Positions 1-12,438 of a stretch of 43,294 bases of DNA are shown in pieces. The notes under the pieces are model-generated. The model was not told where the DNA came from and searched no databases. It saw only the letters and a program-made list of their open reading frames with translations. Source of the DNA: Acidimicrobiaceae bacterium (lineage in GTDB: Bacteria > Actinomycetota > Acidimicrobiia > Acidimicrobiales > Bog-793); assembly GCA_027335685.1 (NCBI GenBank), contig DAHWHN010000025.1, positions 1-43,294 of the forward strand, given 5' to 3'. Positions within the stretch are counted from its first letter, which is position 1; each line of letters starts with the position of its first letter. Made by a program: the position numbers and the translations under genes.

Positions 1-187
1 AGGCGGGGAGGTGGCAGGCGGGTCGGCTGGCCGCCCGCGCCCGGCGGCGGGGGCGCCTGCTCGGAGCCGGACCCCGGCGGCACCCCGGACCCCTCCGGCT
101 CGTGCGTCCGCCTGCGAGCGGCGCCGTCGCGACCGAGCGCAGCGAGGCGGTCGAGCGCGCGCCCGTCGTGCCCGGCGCGTTCTCCTC

Positions 188-664
188 TCACGGGTCGACC
201 CGCCGGAGCTCGGCAGCAAGGTGGTGGGCGAGCGGCCGGCCGACGGCAGCCATCCGCAGCTCGTAGCGCAGGACGTCGCCGTCGAGCCAGACGTCACGCT
301 CGAGGGCCGTGACGCTCTTCGCGCTCGGGGTGCACGCGAGCGCCGTCGACCGGAGCTCGACCCGACCGGCGCGCAGCGTGCCCTCCTCGAGCTCGACGAC
401 GCCGGTCGGGTGCGCGACGACGAGCTCGACACGGTCGCCGTCGGCGAGCCGGACGAAGCCCGACTCGGCGTGGAGCGGCCGGCCGTCCTCCGGTGCGCTC
501 GTCTGCTGGGCGTAGGAGAGGAAGGCCTTGCCGGCGTGACCGAAGGTCACCGTCTCGTCGTAGTCGAAGGCCTCGACGGTCGGGTAGCTGCCGCGGCCGC
601 GGCCGGACCAGGTGCCGAGGAGGCCGGCGAGCGGGGCGAGGTCGGGATGCAGCGTGGGCGGCAT
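188..664 (-). CDS. Nitrobindin-like heme-binding beta-barrel protein (THAP4/FABP-like)
   Basis: A 158-aa protein with the family signature [12 protein letters not shown] at residues 17-28, followed by a FDYDETVTF strand typical of the ten-stranded nitrobindin barrel. Near the C-terminus [18 protein letters not shown] carries the histidine region that ligates heme in characterised nitrobindins. Length matches the family (about 150-190 aa). Characterised members bind ferric heme and isomerise peroxynitrite or bind NO; that activity here is inferred from family. No signal peptide or membrane segment is visible, so it should be cytosolic. It lies 114 nt downstream of lacZ on the same strand, so it may be read through from the lacZ promoter, but nothing ties it functionally to sugar use. 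A GGGAG stretch abuts the ATG directly, which is tight for a ribosome site, so the start is less certain than the identity. Confidence 0.85.
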   Translation of the reverse strand: MPPTLHPDLAPLAGLLGTWSGRGRGSYPTVEAFDYDETVTFGHAGKAFLSYAQQTSAPEDGRPLHAESGFVRLADGDRVELVVAHPTGVVELEEGTLRAGRVELRSTALACTPSAKSVTALERDVWLDGDVLRYELRMAAVGRPLAHHLAAELRRVDP

Positions 665-778
665 CTCCCGAGTTTCGCGCCCGCCCAGGCCGCCTGCTCC
701 GCGCCCGCCTACGCCGCCGGCCCGGGGCAGGTCGCCCGCCCGCCGGCTCCGGGTCAGACCGACACGCCGGGTCCACGG

Positions 779-5052
<4,274 letters not shown>

Positions 5053-5055
5053 GGG

Positions 5056-6186
5056 TCAGCGCGGCTCCGGGAGCTCGACCGACCCCGGGTCGTCGCCCTC
5101 GACCAGGTCGGACCACGACTGGGGCACGCAGCGCACGACCTCGCCCGTCCGGGCGGCCTCCTGGACGGCGAGGTAGAGGTAGTGGTCCTGGGCTCCCTGC
5201 GCGACGCCGTAGAAGCTCGGGCCGCCCCCGGCACGGCGCCCCATGAGCTCGAGACAGGTCGCGACCGCGACCTCGTCGTCGTCGAGGCGGGCCCCGGGGA
5301 ACGGGTTGCGGTAGGGCCAGCGGTCGCCTGCCGAGATGCCGCGCAGGAAGTGCCCGTCGAGGCGTCCGTCCGTGCCGCCCTCCTCGCGCACGAGCCGCAC
5401 CGTCGTCGGCTCCCCGGGGCGTGCGGCGCGGCGCAGCTCGTCGTCCGCGATCTCGCCCGCGTGACCGCGCACGACGACGTGCGGGGTGCGGATGTCGCTG
5501 AAGTACTGGACGTCGGCGAAGTCGTAGATGCCGATCCGGCCGTCGAAGTCGACGACGGCCGACGTGCGCACCTCGGTCGCCTCCCCGGCGCCCCGCTCGC
5601 CGGGCGCGAGGTCCGCGCGCGCCTCGATCGGGCTCTCGTGCCGCACGGCGCGCACGACAGGTGCGATCCCCGCCACGCCGAGATGCCGGCGGATGAGGCC
5701 GATCGCGTGGTAGCCGTGCGCGACGGACAGGTACGCCGACGACGGCTCCCCGATCGCTCCGGCGCGCTCGAGCGCGAGCCGGGCGGCGTGCAGCGGCTGG
5801 AAGGGGTACTGCTCCGCGATCTCGATCGGCGCAGAGCGGCGAGCAAGCGCCGAGACGAGGTCGAGCCCGGCCACGTCGGGGGCTGGCGGTGTCTCGCAGA
5901 GGACCGCCATGCCGAGGTGGGCGCACTGCTCGGCGAGCACCGGCGTCGCCGGCCACGGCACGGCGAGCACGACGAAGTCGAGCTGCTCGGCGCCGCACAT
6001 GGCGGCGACGTCGGGGTAGCACGCGACGCCCCACGCGGCGCGCACCTCGGCGGCGCGCGCCGGCTGCCGGGTCGCCACCGCGCGCAGGCAGAAGTCGTCG
6101 GGAAGGATCGAGGCGACCCGCGCGTAGAGCTCGCCGCGCCAGCCGGTGCCGGCGAGGCCGAACCTGAACCTCCCGGGAGCGCTCAG
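5056..6186 (-). CDS. Gfo/Idh/MocA-family oxidoreductase with altered EKP motif
   Basis: About 376 aa. The N-terminal Rossmann fold starts FGLAGTGWRGELYARV, followed by the DFVVLAVPWPATPVLAEQC strand and helix and the usual C-terminal alpha/beta substrate domain. Members are NAD(P)-dependent sugar or cyclitol oxidoreductases. The family EKP motif reads ETP here (residues 98-100), so the lysine normally involved in catalysis and cofactor binding is replaced by threonine. No ATG or GTG fits the start. The frame opens inside the stop of the upstream gene with CTGA, so a coupled CTG start at 6186 is my choice, with GGCGAGGT 8 nt upstream. It is the last gene of the leftward glycoside operon and ends only 3 nt from the convergent LacI gene. 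Confidence 0.8.
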   Translation of the reverse strand: MSAPGRFRFGLAGTGWRGELYARVASILPDDFCLRAVATRQPARAAEVRAAWGVACYPDVAAMCGAEQLDFVVLAVPWPATPVLAEQCAHLGMAVLCETPPAPDVAGLDLVSALARRSAPIEIAEQYPFQPLHAARLALERAGAIGEPSSAYLSVAHGYHAIGLIRRHLGVAGIAPVVRAVRHESPIEARADLAPGERGAGEATEVRTSAVVDFDGRIGIYDFADVQYFSDIRTPHVVVRGHAGEIADDELRRAARPGEPTTVRLVREEGGTDGRLDGHFLRGISAGDRWPYRNPFPGARLDDDEVAVATCLELMGRRAGGGPSFYGVAQGAQDHYLYLAVQEAARTGEVVRCVPQSWSDLVEGDDPGSVELPEPR

Positions 6187-8300
6187 GGCACGACCTCGCC
6201 GTGCTCGCGCAGGAGGCGGAGCCCGAAGGCCGGGAGCGCGAACGCCGAGCCCGCGGCGATGCGCTCGCCGCTCGCCACGTCGTCCACGTCGACCGGCGCG
6301 TCGACGTGGACCTGCTCGAAGGACCAGTTCCCGACGGTCCAGAGCCGCTCGCCGTCGGCGGTCCGGGCGCTGCTCGCGCGGACCGATGCCGGCGCGTCGC
6401 GCCAGGGGCGCTTGAGCGCCGCGGCGTCGAGGACCCGACCCGCGACGTAGGAAGCCGCCGACCGGCTCGGCACGGTCCCGACGTAGGTCACCGAGCCGGA
6501 GCCGACGCGCCGGGTCGTCACCGCCGCGAAGCGCCCGAGATGCGGGTGGTCGTAGCGGGCAAGGACCTCTGCACCCTCTGCGACCAGGCCGTCTGCCCAT
6601 GCCGTCGCGCTCGCGTCCGCCGGGAGCGACCCGACGGCGCTCCCGGCGGCGACGAGCCGGACGGGCGTGACGAGGTTCGTCATCTCCTGGTAGCTCGCAC
6701 CGACCGCCTCGCGCAGCGGCCCGGGTGCGCGCACGGGCCGGATGGTCGAGTGCTCGTCCGCGTAGCCCGAGCGCATCGTGACGAGGAGGTGGCCTCCGGC
6801 GGCGGCGTAGGCGGCGAGCCGTGCGAGCAGCTCGTCGCTCGCGACGTAGAGCGCGGGGACGACGAGGACGGGGAAGCGGTCGAAGTCGCCGTCCGGCGCG
6901 ACGATGCCGATCTGGGCACCCGCGTCGAAGAACCCGCGGTACCAGGTGTCGACGATTCGCTCGTAGGAGCGGGGGTCCGCGGCGGTCGCGCCGTCGACCC
7001 GCAGCGGCGGCTGGAACGCGAGCGCGTAGGCGCTGTCGTAGGAGTAGAGCAGGCCGACCTCCGCGTCGGGCACGCAGCCTGCGAGCAGCTCGCCGTGGGC
7101 CGCGAGCTCCGCGCCGATCGTCGCGAGCTCGGCGAAGCAGCGACCGGGCTCGAGGTCGTGGGAGACCATCCCGCCCCAGTACGACTCGTGGCCGGTGTGG
7201 CAGCTGGCGAAGTGCCAGTAGCAGATCGAGCTCGCGCCGCGCGCGACGAGGGCATGGGCGGCGAGGCGCCACTGGCCGTCGTAGGCGGGGAAGTTGTCCG
7301 CCGACAGTCCGATGCTGAGCGCGTTCGTCTCGGTGACGAGGAAGCGCCCTCCGCTGCTCGCGTAGGCCATGTCGCCTTTCATGAACACCGACCAGACCCC
7401 GGACTCGTGGGTGAACGGCGGTGCGTAGGGCGAGGAGATCTCCTCGCGCGTCTCGGGCAGCTGGAGCGCGTCCTGCGTCGCGTAGTAGACGTTCTCGGCC
7501 GGCACGTCGAGGACGGCACCGATCTGGAAGCGGTCGGCGGCGGGGCGGCCGTGGCCGCTCACGAGGCAGTGGGTGACGAACTGGTCGTCGCGTGCGAGCT
7601 CGCGGACGATCGCCGCCTGCCATGCGAGGTACTCGGTCGTCCGCTCGGCCTGGTAGCGGCGCCACGCGAGGTCGTAGCCGGGGGTCGTGTTGCCGTCGGG
7701 GGGCCAGAGCTCGTCCCAGCTCCGGATCTCGTGGGACCAGTAGGTGAGCCCCCACGCACGGTTGAGCTCGTCGAGCGTGCCGTACCGGCGGCGCAGCGCG
7801 GCGACGAAGCCGCGCAGCACCTCGCCGTTCGTGGAGAGCTCGAGGCCCGCCTCGTTGTCGACCTGGAAGCCGATCACGGCCGGGTGGCTCGCGAACCGCC
7901 CGACGGCGGCCCGGATCACCCGCTCGGCGTGGAAGCGGAAGGCTGCATGCCCGATGTCGACGTTCTGGCGCCCGCCGTAGGGGATCTGGCCGCCGTCGAC
8001 GCGCCGCGACATGATCTCGGGGTAGGCGCGCCACAGCCACGGCGGGACCGCGTAGGTCGGCGTCCCGAGGATCACCTTGATGCCCGCGGCAGCCATCTTG
8101 TCGACCACGCGGTCGATCCAGGCGAACTCGAAGCGCCCGTCCTCGGGCTCCCAGCGCGACCAGGTCGACTCGCCGACCCGCACGACCGACACCGACGCCT
8201 GCTGCATGAGCGCGACGTCCGCGTCGAGCCGGTCGTAGGGCTGGTACTCGTGGTAGTAGGCGGCGCCGAAGAGCACCGCGTCGGGCCGTGGCCGGCTCAC
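6183..8300 (-). CDS. GH42-like glycoside hydrolase (beta-galactosidase type), second copy
   Basis: A 705-aa protein with GH42 layout: TIM barrel starting at FGAAYYHEYQP, trimerisation-like middle domain and C-terminal beta domain. The putative acid/base is Glu150 in GFQVDNEAG and the nucleophile Glu324 in FLVTETNA. It is divergent from the neighbouring GH42 and lacks that enzyme's cysteine cluster, so the substrate may differ. The GTG start at 8300 overlaps the upstream stop by 4 nt (GTGA), so the two hydrolases are translationally coupled. No signal peptide is seen, which places it in the cytosol and acting on imported oligosaccharide. GH42 assignment is firm at fold level; galactoside specificity is inferred. 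Confidence 0.85.
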   Translation of the reverse strand: MSRPRPDAVLFGAAYYHEYQPYDRLDADVALMQQASVSVVRVGESTWSRWEPEDGRFEFAWIDRVVDKMAAAGIKVILGTPTYAVPPWLWRAYPEIMSRRVDGGQIPYGGRQNVDIGHAAFRFHAERVIRAAVGRFASHPAVIGFQVDNEAGLELSTNGEVLRGFVAALRRRYGTLDELNRAWGLTYWSHEIRSWDELWPPDGNTTPGYDLAWRRYQAERTTEYLAWQAAIVRELARDDQFVTHCLVSGHGRPAADRFQIGAVLDVPAENVYYATQDALQLPETREEISSPYAPPFTHESGVWSVFMKGDMAYASSGGRFLVTETNALSIGLSADNFPAYDGQWRLAAHALVARGASSICYWHFASCHTGHESYWGGMVSHDLEPGRCFAELATIGAELAAHGELLAGCVPDAEVGLLYSYDSAYALAFQPPLRVDGATAADPRSYERIVDTWYRGFFDAGAQIGIVAPDGDFDRFPVLVVPALYVASDELLARLAAYAAAGGHLLVTMRSGYADEHSTIRPVRAPGPLREAVGASYQEMTNLVTPVRLVAAGSAVGSLPADASATAWADGLVAEGAEVLARYDHPHLGRFAAVTTRRVGSGSVTYVGTVPSRSAASYVAGRVLDAAALKRPWRDAPASVRASSARTADGERLWTVGNWSFEQVHVDAPVDVDDVASGERIAAGSAFALPAFGLRLLREHGEVVP

Positions 8301-10351
8301 CGGCTCGCGTCCCGGCGGACGACGGCGACGCCGCGCGGGCCGAGCACGAGCGAGTCGCCGGTCGCCCGGTCCGTCGTGAGCTCGAGGCCGCCGGGGGCGA
8401 CCGGGACCGTCCGCTGCTCGCCGGAGTGGTTGACGAGGATCTCGAAGCTGGCCGACGCAGAGCGCCGCACGACCCGCTCGACGCCCGGGCCCGCCGCCGT
8501 GACGCCCGGCTCGGGCGCGAGCGCCGGCACGCGGTCGTAGACGCGGGCAAGGCCGGCGTCGTCGAGGCGGGTCGCGACGTAGACGACGCGCCCCGCGCCC
8601 CGGCGTGACTCGACGACCGCGGGGCGTCCCGCCCACGGACCGTCGGCGACGCTCGCGAGGACCTGCCCGTCGGTTGCGCGGGCGACGTCGAGCCAGAACC
8701 CCGCCGTGCTCGACGTGCCGTCGGCCCAGTCGAGCCGGAGCCCCTCGCCTGCGGGCAGCGGCGCCACCTCGAGCACGTCGCAGCCGAAGAGCGCGCGGAT
8801 CGGGCCGCCGTAGGGCCCGAGGTAGACCTGGTCGCGCTCGTCGACGATGCCGGACCAGAACGAGATGACCGCCGTCCCCCCGGCTTCGACGTGCGCGACG
8901 ACGTTCGCGCCCTCGGCCTCGGTCAGCAGGTAGAGGCTCGGGACGAGGAGAACGTCGTAGGCCCCGAGGGGCTCGTCGGGGCGGCAGACGTCGACGGTGA
9001 CCCCCCGCTGGTAGAGCGGACGGTACATCCACTCGACCTGGTCGACCATCGTGAGGTCGTTCGCCGGCTTCGCGAGCGCCTCCATCGCCCACCAGTTGGG
9101 CCACGACGCGAGCAACGCGACCGAGGCCTCGACCCGGGCGCCGTAGAGGGACCCGAGGCGCGCGAGCTCCTGTCCGAGGCCGGACACCTCGGCAAAGACC
9201 GGCGAGGCCTCGCCGGCGTGGGAGACCATCGCCGAGTGGAACTTCTCCGCCCCGGCGCGCGACGCCCGCCACTGGAAGAACAGCACGCCGTCGGCTCCCC
9301 GGGCGACGGCCTGGTAGCTGTACGCGCGCATCGCGCCGGGCAGCTTGGCCGCGTTGTGCGCGCGCCAGTTGACCCGCGAGCTCGACTGCTCCATGACGAT
9401 CCACGGTGCGGACTTGTCGAGCGAGCGGACGAGGTCGTAGTGCAGCGCGCTGCGCATCGGCGCGTCGGGGTCGCCCGGGTCCTGGTAGTTGTCCGTCGAG
9501 ACGACGTCGAGCTCGCGCGCCCACGTGAAGTAGTCGAGGGGCTTGAACGCGCCCATGAAGTTCGTCGTGACGGCGAGGTCCGGCCGCGCGGCACGAAGGA
9601 TCGCCCGCTCCGCGCACATCTCGTCGAGGAAGGCGTCGCTCGAGAAGCGGTGGAAGTCGAGCTCTTGGCCCGGGTTCGCGAACGTCGGGGTCATCCGTGG
9701 CGGGATGACCTCGGCGAAGCTCGCGTACCGCTGGCTCCAGAACGCCGTGCCCCAGGCGTCGTTCAGCGCGTCGAGCGAGCCGTAGCGCTTCTCGAGCCAC
9801 GAGCGGAACGCGCGGGCCGTCTCGTCGCAGTAGCAGTACGGGACGTGGCAGGCGTACTCGTTGTGCACGTGCCACAGCTCGATCGCCTCGTGGCCGCCCA
9901 CCTCCTCGACGAGCTTCTCGACGATGCGCAGCGCGGCACGCAGGTAGACGGGGCTGTGGACGCAGAAGTGCTGCCGGCTGCCGTGGTGGTAGCGGTTGCC
10001 CTGCGCGTCGACCGGGAGGGTCTCGGGGTAGCGGGTCGCGAGCCAGGGCGGCGGCGACGCGGTCGGCGTCGACAGGTCCACGCCGATGCCGGCCTCGCCG
10101 AGCAGGTCGAGGACCTCTTTCAGCCAGTCGAAGTCGTAGCGGCCCTCCTCGGGCTCGAGCTGGGCCCAGGAGAACACGCCGACCGTCGCGAGGTTGACGC
10201 CGGCCTCGACCATGAGCCGGACGTCCTCGCGCCAGACCTCCCTCGGCCACTGCTCGGGGTTGTAGTCGCCGCCGTAGCGGATCCGTCCGGCGAGCAGGCG
10301 CGCCGCCCGCTCGTCCCTGCCGTCGCGGCTGGTCGTGTCGTTCGCTGTCAT
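8297..10351 (-). CDS. Beta-galactosidase, glycoside hydrolase family 42
   Basis: A 684-aa protein of canonical GH42 length. The N-terminus has the family hallmark YGGDYNPEQWP (residues 26-36). The acid/base is Glu165 in HVHNEYACHVPYCYCDE and the nucleophile is Glu321 in VMEQSSSRVNW. Cys130, Cys168, Cys173 and Cys175 match the zinc-binding cluster of A4-type enzymes. A GATase1-like middle domain and a small C-terminal beta domain follow. It removes beta-galactose from oligosaccharides in the cytosol. The ATG at 10351 has GGAG 11 nt upstream. It follows the two permease genes after a 79-nt gap and overlaps the next hydrolase by 4 nt, so it belongs to the transporter operon. Confidence 0.95.
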   Translation of the reverse strand: MTANDTTSRDGRDERAARLLAGRIRYGGDYNPEQWPREVWREDVRLMVEAGVNLATVGVFSWAQLEPEEGRYDFDWLKEVLDLLGEAGIGVDLSTPTASPPPWLATRYPETLPVDAQGNRYHHGSRQHFCVHSPVYLRAALRIVEKLVEEVGGHEAIELWHVHNEYACHVPYCYCDETARAFRSWLEKRYGSLDALNDAWGTAFWSQRYASFAEVIPPRMTPTFANPGQELDFHRFSSDAFLDEMCAERAILRAARPDLAVTTNFMGAFKPLDYFTWARELDVVSTDNYQDPGDPDAPMRSALHYDLVRSLDKSAPWIVMEQSSSRVNWRAHNAAKLPGAMRAYSYQAVARGADGVLFFQWRASRAGAEKFHSAMVSHAGEASPVFAEVSGLGQELARLGSLYGARVEASVALLASWPNWWAMEALAKPANDLTMVDQVEWMYRPLYQRGVTVDVCRPDEPLGAYDVLLVPSLYLLTEAEGANVVAHVEAGGTAVISFWSGIVDERDQVYLGPYGGPIRALFGCDVLEVAPLPAGEGLRLDWADGTSSTAGFWLDVARATDGQVLASVADGPWAGRPAVVESRRGAGRVVYVATRLDDAGLARVYDRVPALAPEPGVTAAGPGVERVVRRSASASFEILVNHSGEQRTVPVAPGGLELTTDRATGDSLVLGPRGVAVVRRDASR

Positions 10352-10430
10352 CGTCGAGCGTGCTCCTTCGTCGTCTGTGCCACCGGTCTCGTCGTCACCG
10401 TCTGTGCCGCCGGTCTCCCCGTCGGGTCTG

Positions 10431-11342
10431 CTACTCGCCGGCGATCGCTCCGAAGGTGAGCCCCCGGGCCACGTACTTCTGGAGGAACGGGAACAGCACG
10501 AGCATCGGGAGCACGGAGATCAGCGAGCCGAGGAGCACCTCGGGGTAGAGGGGCTGGCTCACCCCGGCCTGGTTGAGGTCGCTCGCCCACGTGGACAGGC
10601 CGACGGTGAGGGGGAACTTCGTCGTGTCGCCGAGGAGCACGAGCGGGAGGAAGTAGTTGTTCCAGGTGCCGATGAACGAGATGAGTAACAGCGTGACCAT
10701 GCCGGGCATGAGGATCGGTCGTGCGATCTGCCAGAAGATCCGGAGCTCGCTCGCCCCGTCGATCCGCGAGGCGTCGACGAGCGAGTCCGGCACGGCGTCG
10801 GCGGCGAAGATCGACATGAAGTAGACGCCGAAGGGGTAGACGAGCATCGGCAGGATCACGCCCTGGTAGCTGTTGATCAGGCCGACGTCGTGCTCGAGGA
10901 GGAACAGCGGGACCACGAGAGCCGTGGCCGGGACCATGAGGGAGCCGACGACGAGACCGAAGATGGTCTTGCGGAACCGGAACCGGTACTTCGCGAGGCC
11001 GTAGCCGCACAGGGTCGAGACGGCCGTCGCGAGGCTGGCGGTCACGATCGCGTAGACGAAGGAGTTCGCGAGCCAGTACTTGAACTCGCCGCTGCCGAAG
11101 GAGAACAGGGAGCGGAAGTTGGCGCCCCAGGACAGGTGGACCGGCGGCAGGAACGTCGAGGTCGCGAAGAGCTGGGACGTCGACTTCGAGGACGCGACGA
11201 CGAGCCAGTAGATCGGGGCGATCACGTAGGCGGCTGCGACGACGAGCGCGGCGGTCCCGACCGTCGTCTTCACCTTGCGCCCGAGCTGCCCGCTCCCCGG
11301 CGTGCGCGGGCGGCTGCGGCGGCCGGCGGGGATCGCGCTCAT
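10431..11342 (-). CDS. ABC sugar transporter permease, MalG/LacG type
   Basis: A 303-aa membrane protein with six predicted hydrophobic segments, the first at AALVVAAAYVIAPIYWLVV. The cytoplasmic EAA loop reads DASRIDGASELRIFWQIARP, the contact site for the ATPase subunit. The C-terminus, QKYVARGLTFGAIAGE, is typical of MalG-family permeases (YFVRGLTAGAVKG-like). It forms the translocation pore with the preceding permease. Its ATG at 11342 overlaps the stop of that gene in a TGATG junction, so translation is coupled. No ATPase gene lies in the operon. Confidence 0.93.
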   Translation of the reverse strand: MSAIPAGRRSRPRTPGSGQLGRKVKTTVGTAALVVAAAYVIAPIYWLVVASSKSTSQLFATSTFLPPVHLSWGANFRSLFSFGSGEFKYWLANSFVYAIVTASLATAVSTLCGYGLAKYRFRFRKTIFGLVVGSLMVPATALVVPLFLLEHDVGLINSYQGVILPMLVYPFGVYFMSIFAADAVPDSLVDASRIDGASELRIFWQIARPILMPGMVTLLLISFIGTWNNYFLPLVLLGDTTKFPLTVGLSTWASDLNQAGVSQPLYPEVLLGSLISVLPMLVLFPFLQKYVARGLTFGAIAGE

Positions 11343-12313
11343 CAGGCACCACCTTGCGACGTCGCGAACGGGTCGATCCTGCGACGGACGATCGTGTAGA
11401 ACGCGACCGTCGCGACGACCGTGATGACGGCGAGCACGACGGACTGCGCCGCCGCGAGCTGCTCGTTGCCGAAGGAGAAGGCGGTGTTGTAGATCATCTG
11501 GTTTGGCGTGTAGCTGCTGCCGATGTTGGCGATGTCGTTCAAGATCATCGGCTCGTTGAACAGCTGCAGCGTGCCGATGATCGAGAGGATGACGATGAAC
11601 ACGACCGTCCGGCGGATGAGCGGGAGCTTGATGCGCGCGGCGATCGACAGCTCGGAGCAGCCGTCGATCTTCGCCGCTTCGAGCACCTGGCGCGGCACGT
11701 TCGTCAGGCTCGTCAGCAGGATCGTCATGTTGTAGCCGGTGAACTCCCAGGTGACGATCAGCATGATCGCGTAGAGCGCGAGGCGGAAGTCGAGGGGGTT
11801 GAGCGTGCTCCCGGTGATCCCGAGCAGGTGGGGGAGGCGCAGCGCGCTGTCGAGGTCGGGCTCGAGCAGGAAGCCCCACATGATCGCCGCGATGACGCCG
11901 GGGACGGCGTAGGGGAGGAAGTAGACGAGGGCGAAGAACTTCCGGCCCCTGCAGTAGGGGCTGTCGAGGAAGAGGGCGAGGACGATCGCGAGGCCGATCA
12001 TGATGCTCACCTGCACGACGCCGAAGTACGCCATGCGCTGGACGCCGCTCCAGAAGGCGCCGTCGCTCAGCACCGTCCGGTAGTTGAGCAGTCCGGCGTA
12101 GGCGCCCGTCGCCGGGGAGCGCAGGCTGAGCACGATCGAGTAGATGATCGGAGCGACGAAGAACCCGGCGAAGAGCAGGAGGAACGGAGCGGTCATGCCG
12201 AGCCCCGCCCGGCCGCGCGCCTCGACGGCCCTCTCGCTCGCCCGTGACGGGCGTCGCTTGCGCTCCGGTGGCGCATCGACCGACGTCGCGTGCCCGACGT
12301 CGTGCACAGCCAT
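11342..12313 (-). CDS. ABC sugar transporter permease, MalF/LacF type
   Basis: A 323-aa permease. After a basic N-terminal tail of about 45 residues the first membrane segment is APFLLLFAGFFVAPIIYSIV, followed by five more. The EAA loop is EAAKIDGCSELSIAARIKLP. I start at the ATG at 12313: a GAGGGGG ribosome site lies upstream, and the longer in-frame start at 12388 would run into the intercistronic stem-loop. Partner of the MalG-type permease, with which it overlaps, and of the binding protein encoded upstream. Confidence 0.92.
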   Translation of the reverse strand: MAVHDVGHATSVDAPPERKRRPSRASERAVEARGRAGLGMTAPFLLLFAGFFVAPIIYSIVLSLRSPATGAYAGLLNYRTVLSDGAFWSGVQRMAYFGVVQVSIMIGLAIVLALFLDSPYCRGRKFFALVYFLPYAVPGVIAAIMWGFLLEPDLDSALRLPHLLGITGSTLNPLDFRLALYAIMLIVTWEFTGYNMTILLTSLTNVPRQVLEAAKIDGCSELSIAARIKLPLIRRTVVFIVILSIIGTLQLFNEPMILNDIANIGSSYTPNQMIYNTAFSFGNEQLAAAQSVVLAVITVVATVAFYTIVRRRIDPFATSQGGA

Positions 12314-12367
12314 GCTGCTCAACGGTCCCCCTCGTGCTGCTCGGCGGCGGTCGTGTCGTGCAACGAG

Positions 12368-12408
12368 CCGGGCCGGAGCGGGAAGCACTTCTCTCCGCTC
12401 CGGCCCGG
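12368..12408 (-). repeat. Perfect 14-bp inverted repeat between binding-protein and permease genes
   Basis: The arms CCGGGCCGGAGCGG (12368-12381) and CCGCTCCGGCCCGG (12395-12408) are perfect complements with a 13-nt loop. There is no T-run. The hairpin starts about 30 nt after the binding-protein stop and ends before the permease start. Such stem-loops often stabilise or partly terminate the transcript so that binding protein is made in excess over membrane subunits. The role is inferred. Confidence 0.75.
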
Positions 12409-12438
12409 GTGAGGCGCTACTGCTCGGTCAGGTCGCTG

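Noticed and set aside
1-187. Possible gene end before the nitrobindin gene
   Set aside because: Frames are open only through GC bias; I see no motif, start or stop context that supports a gene.
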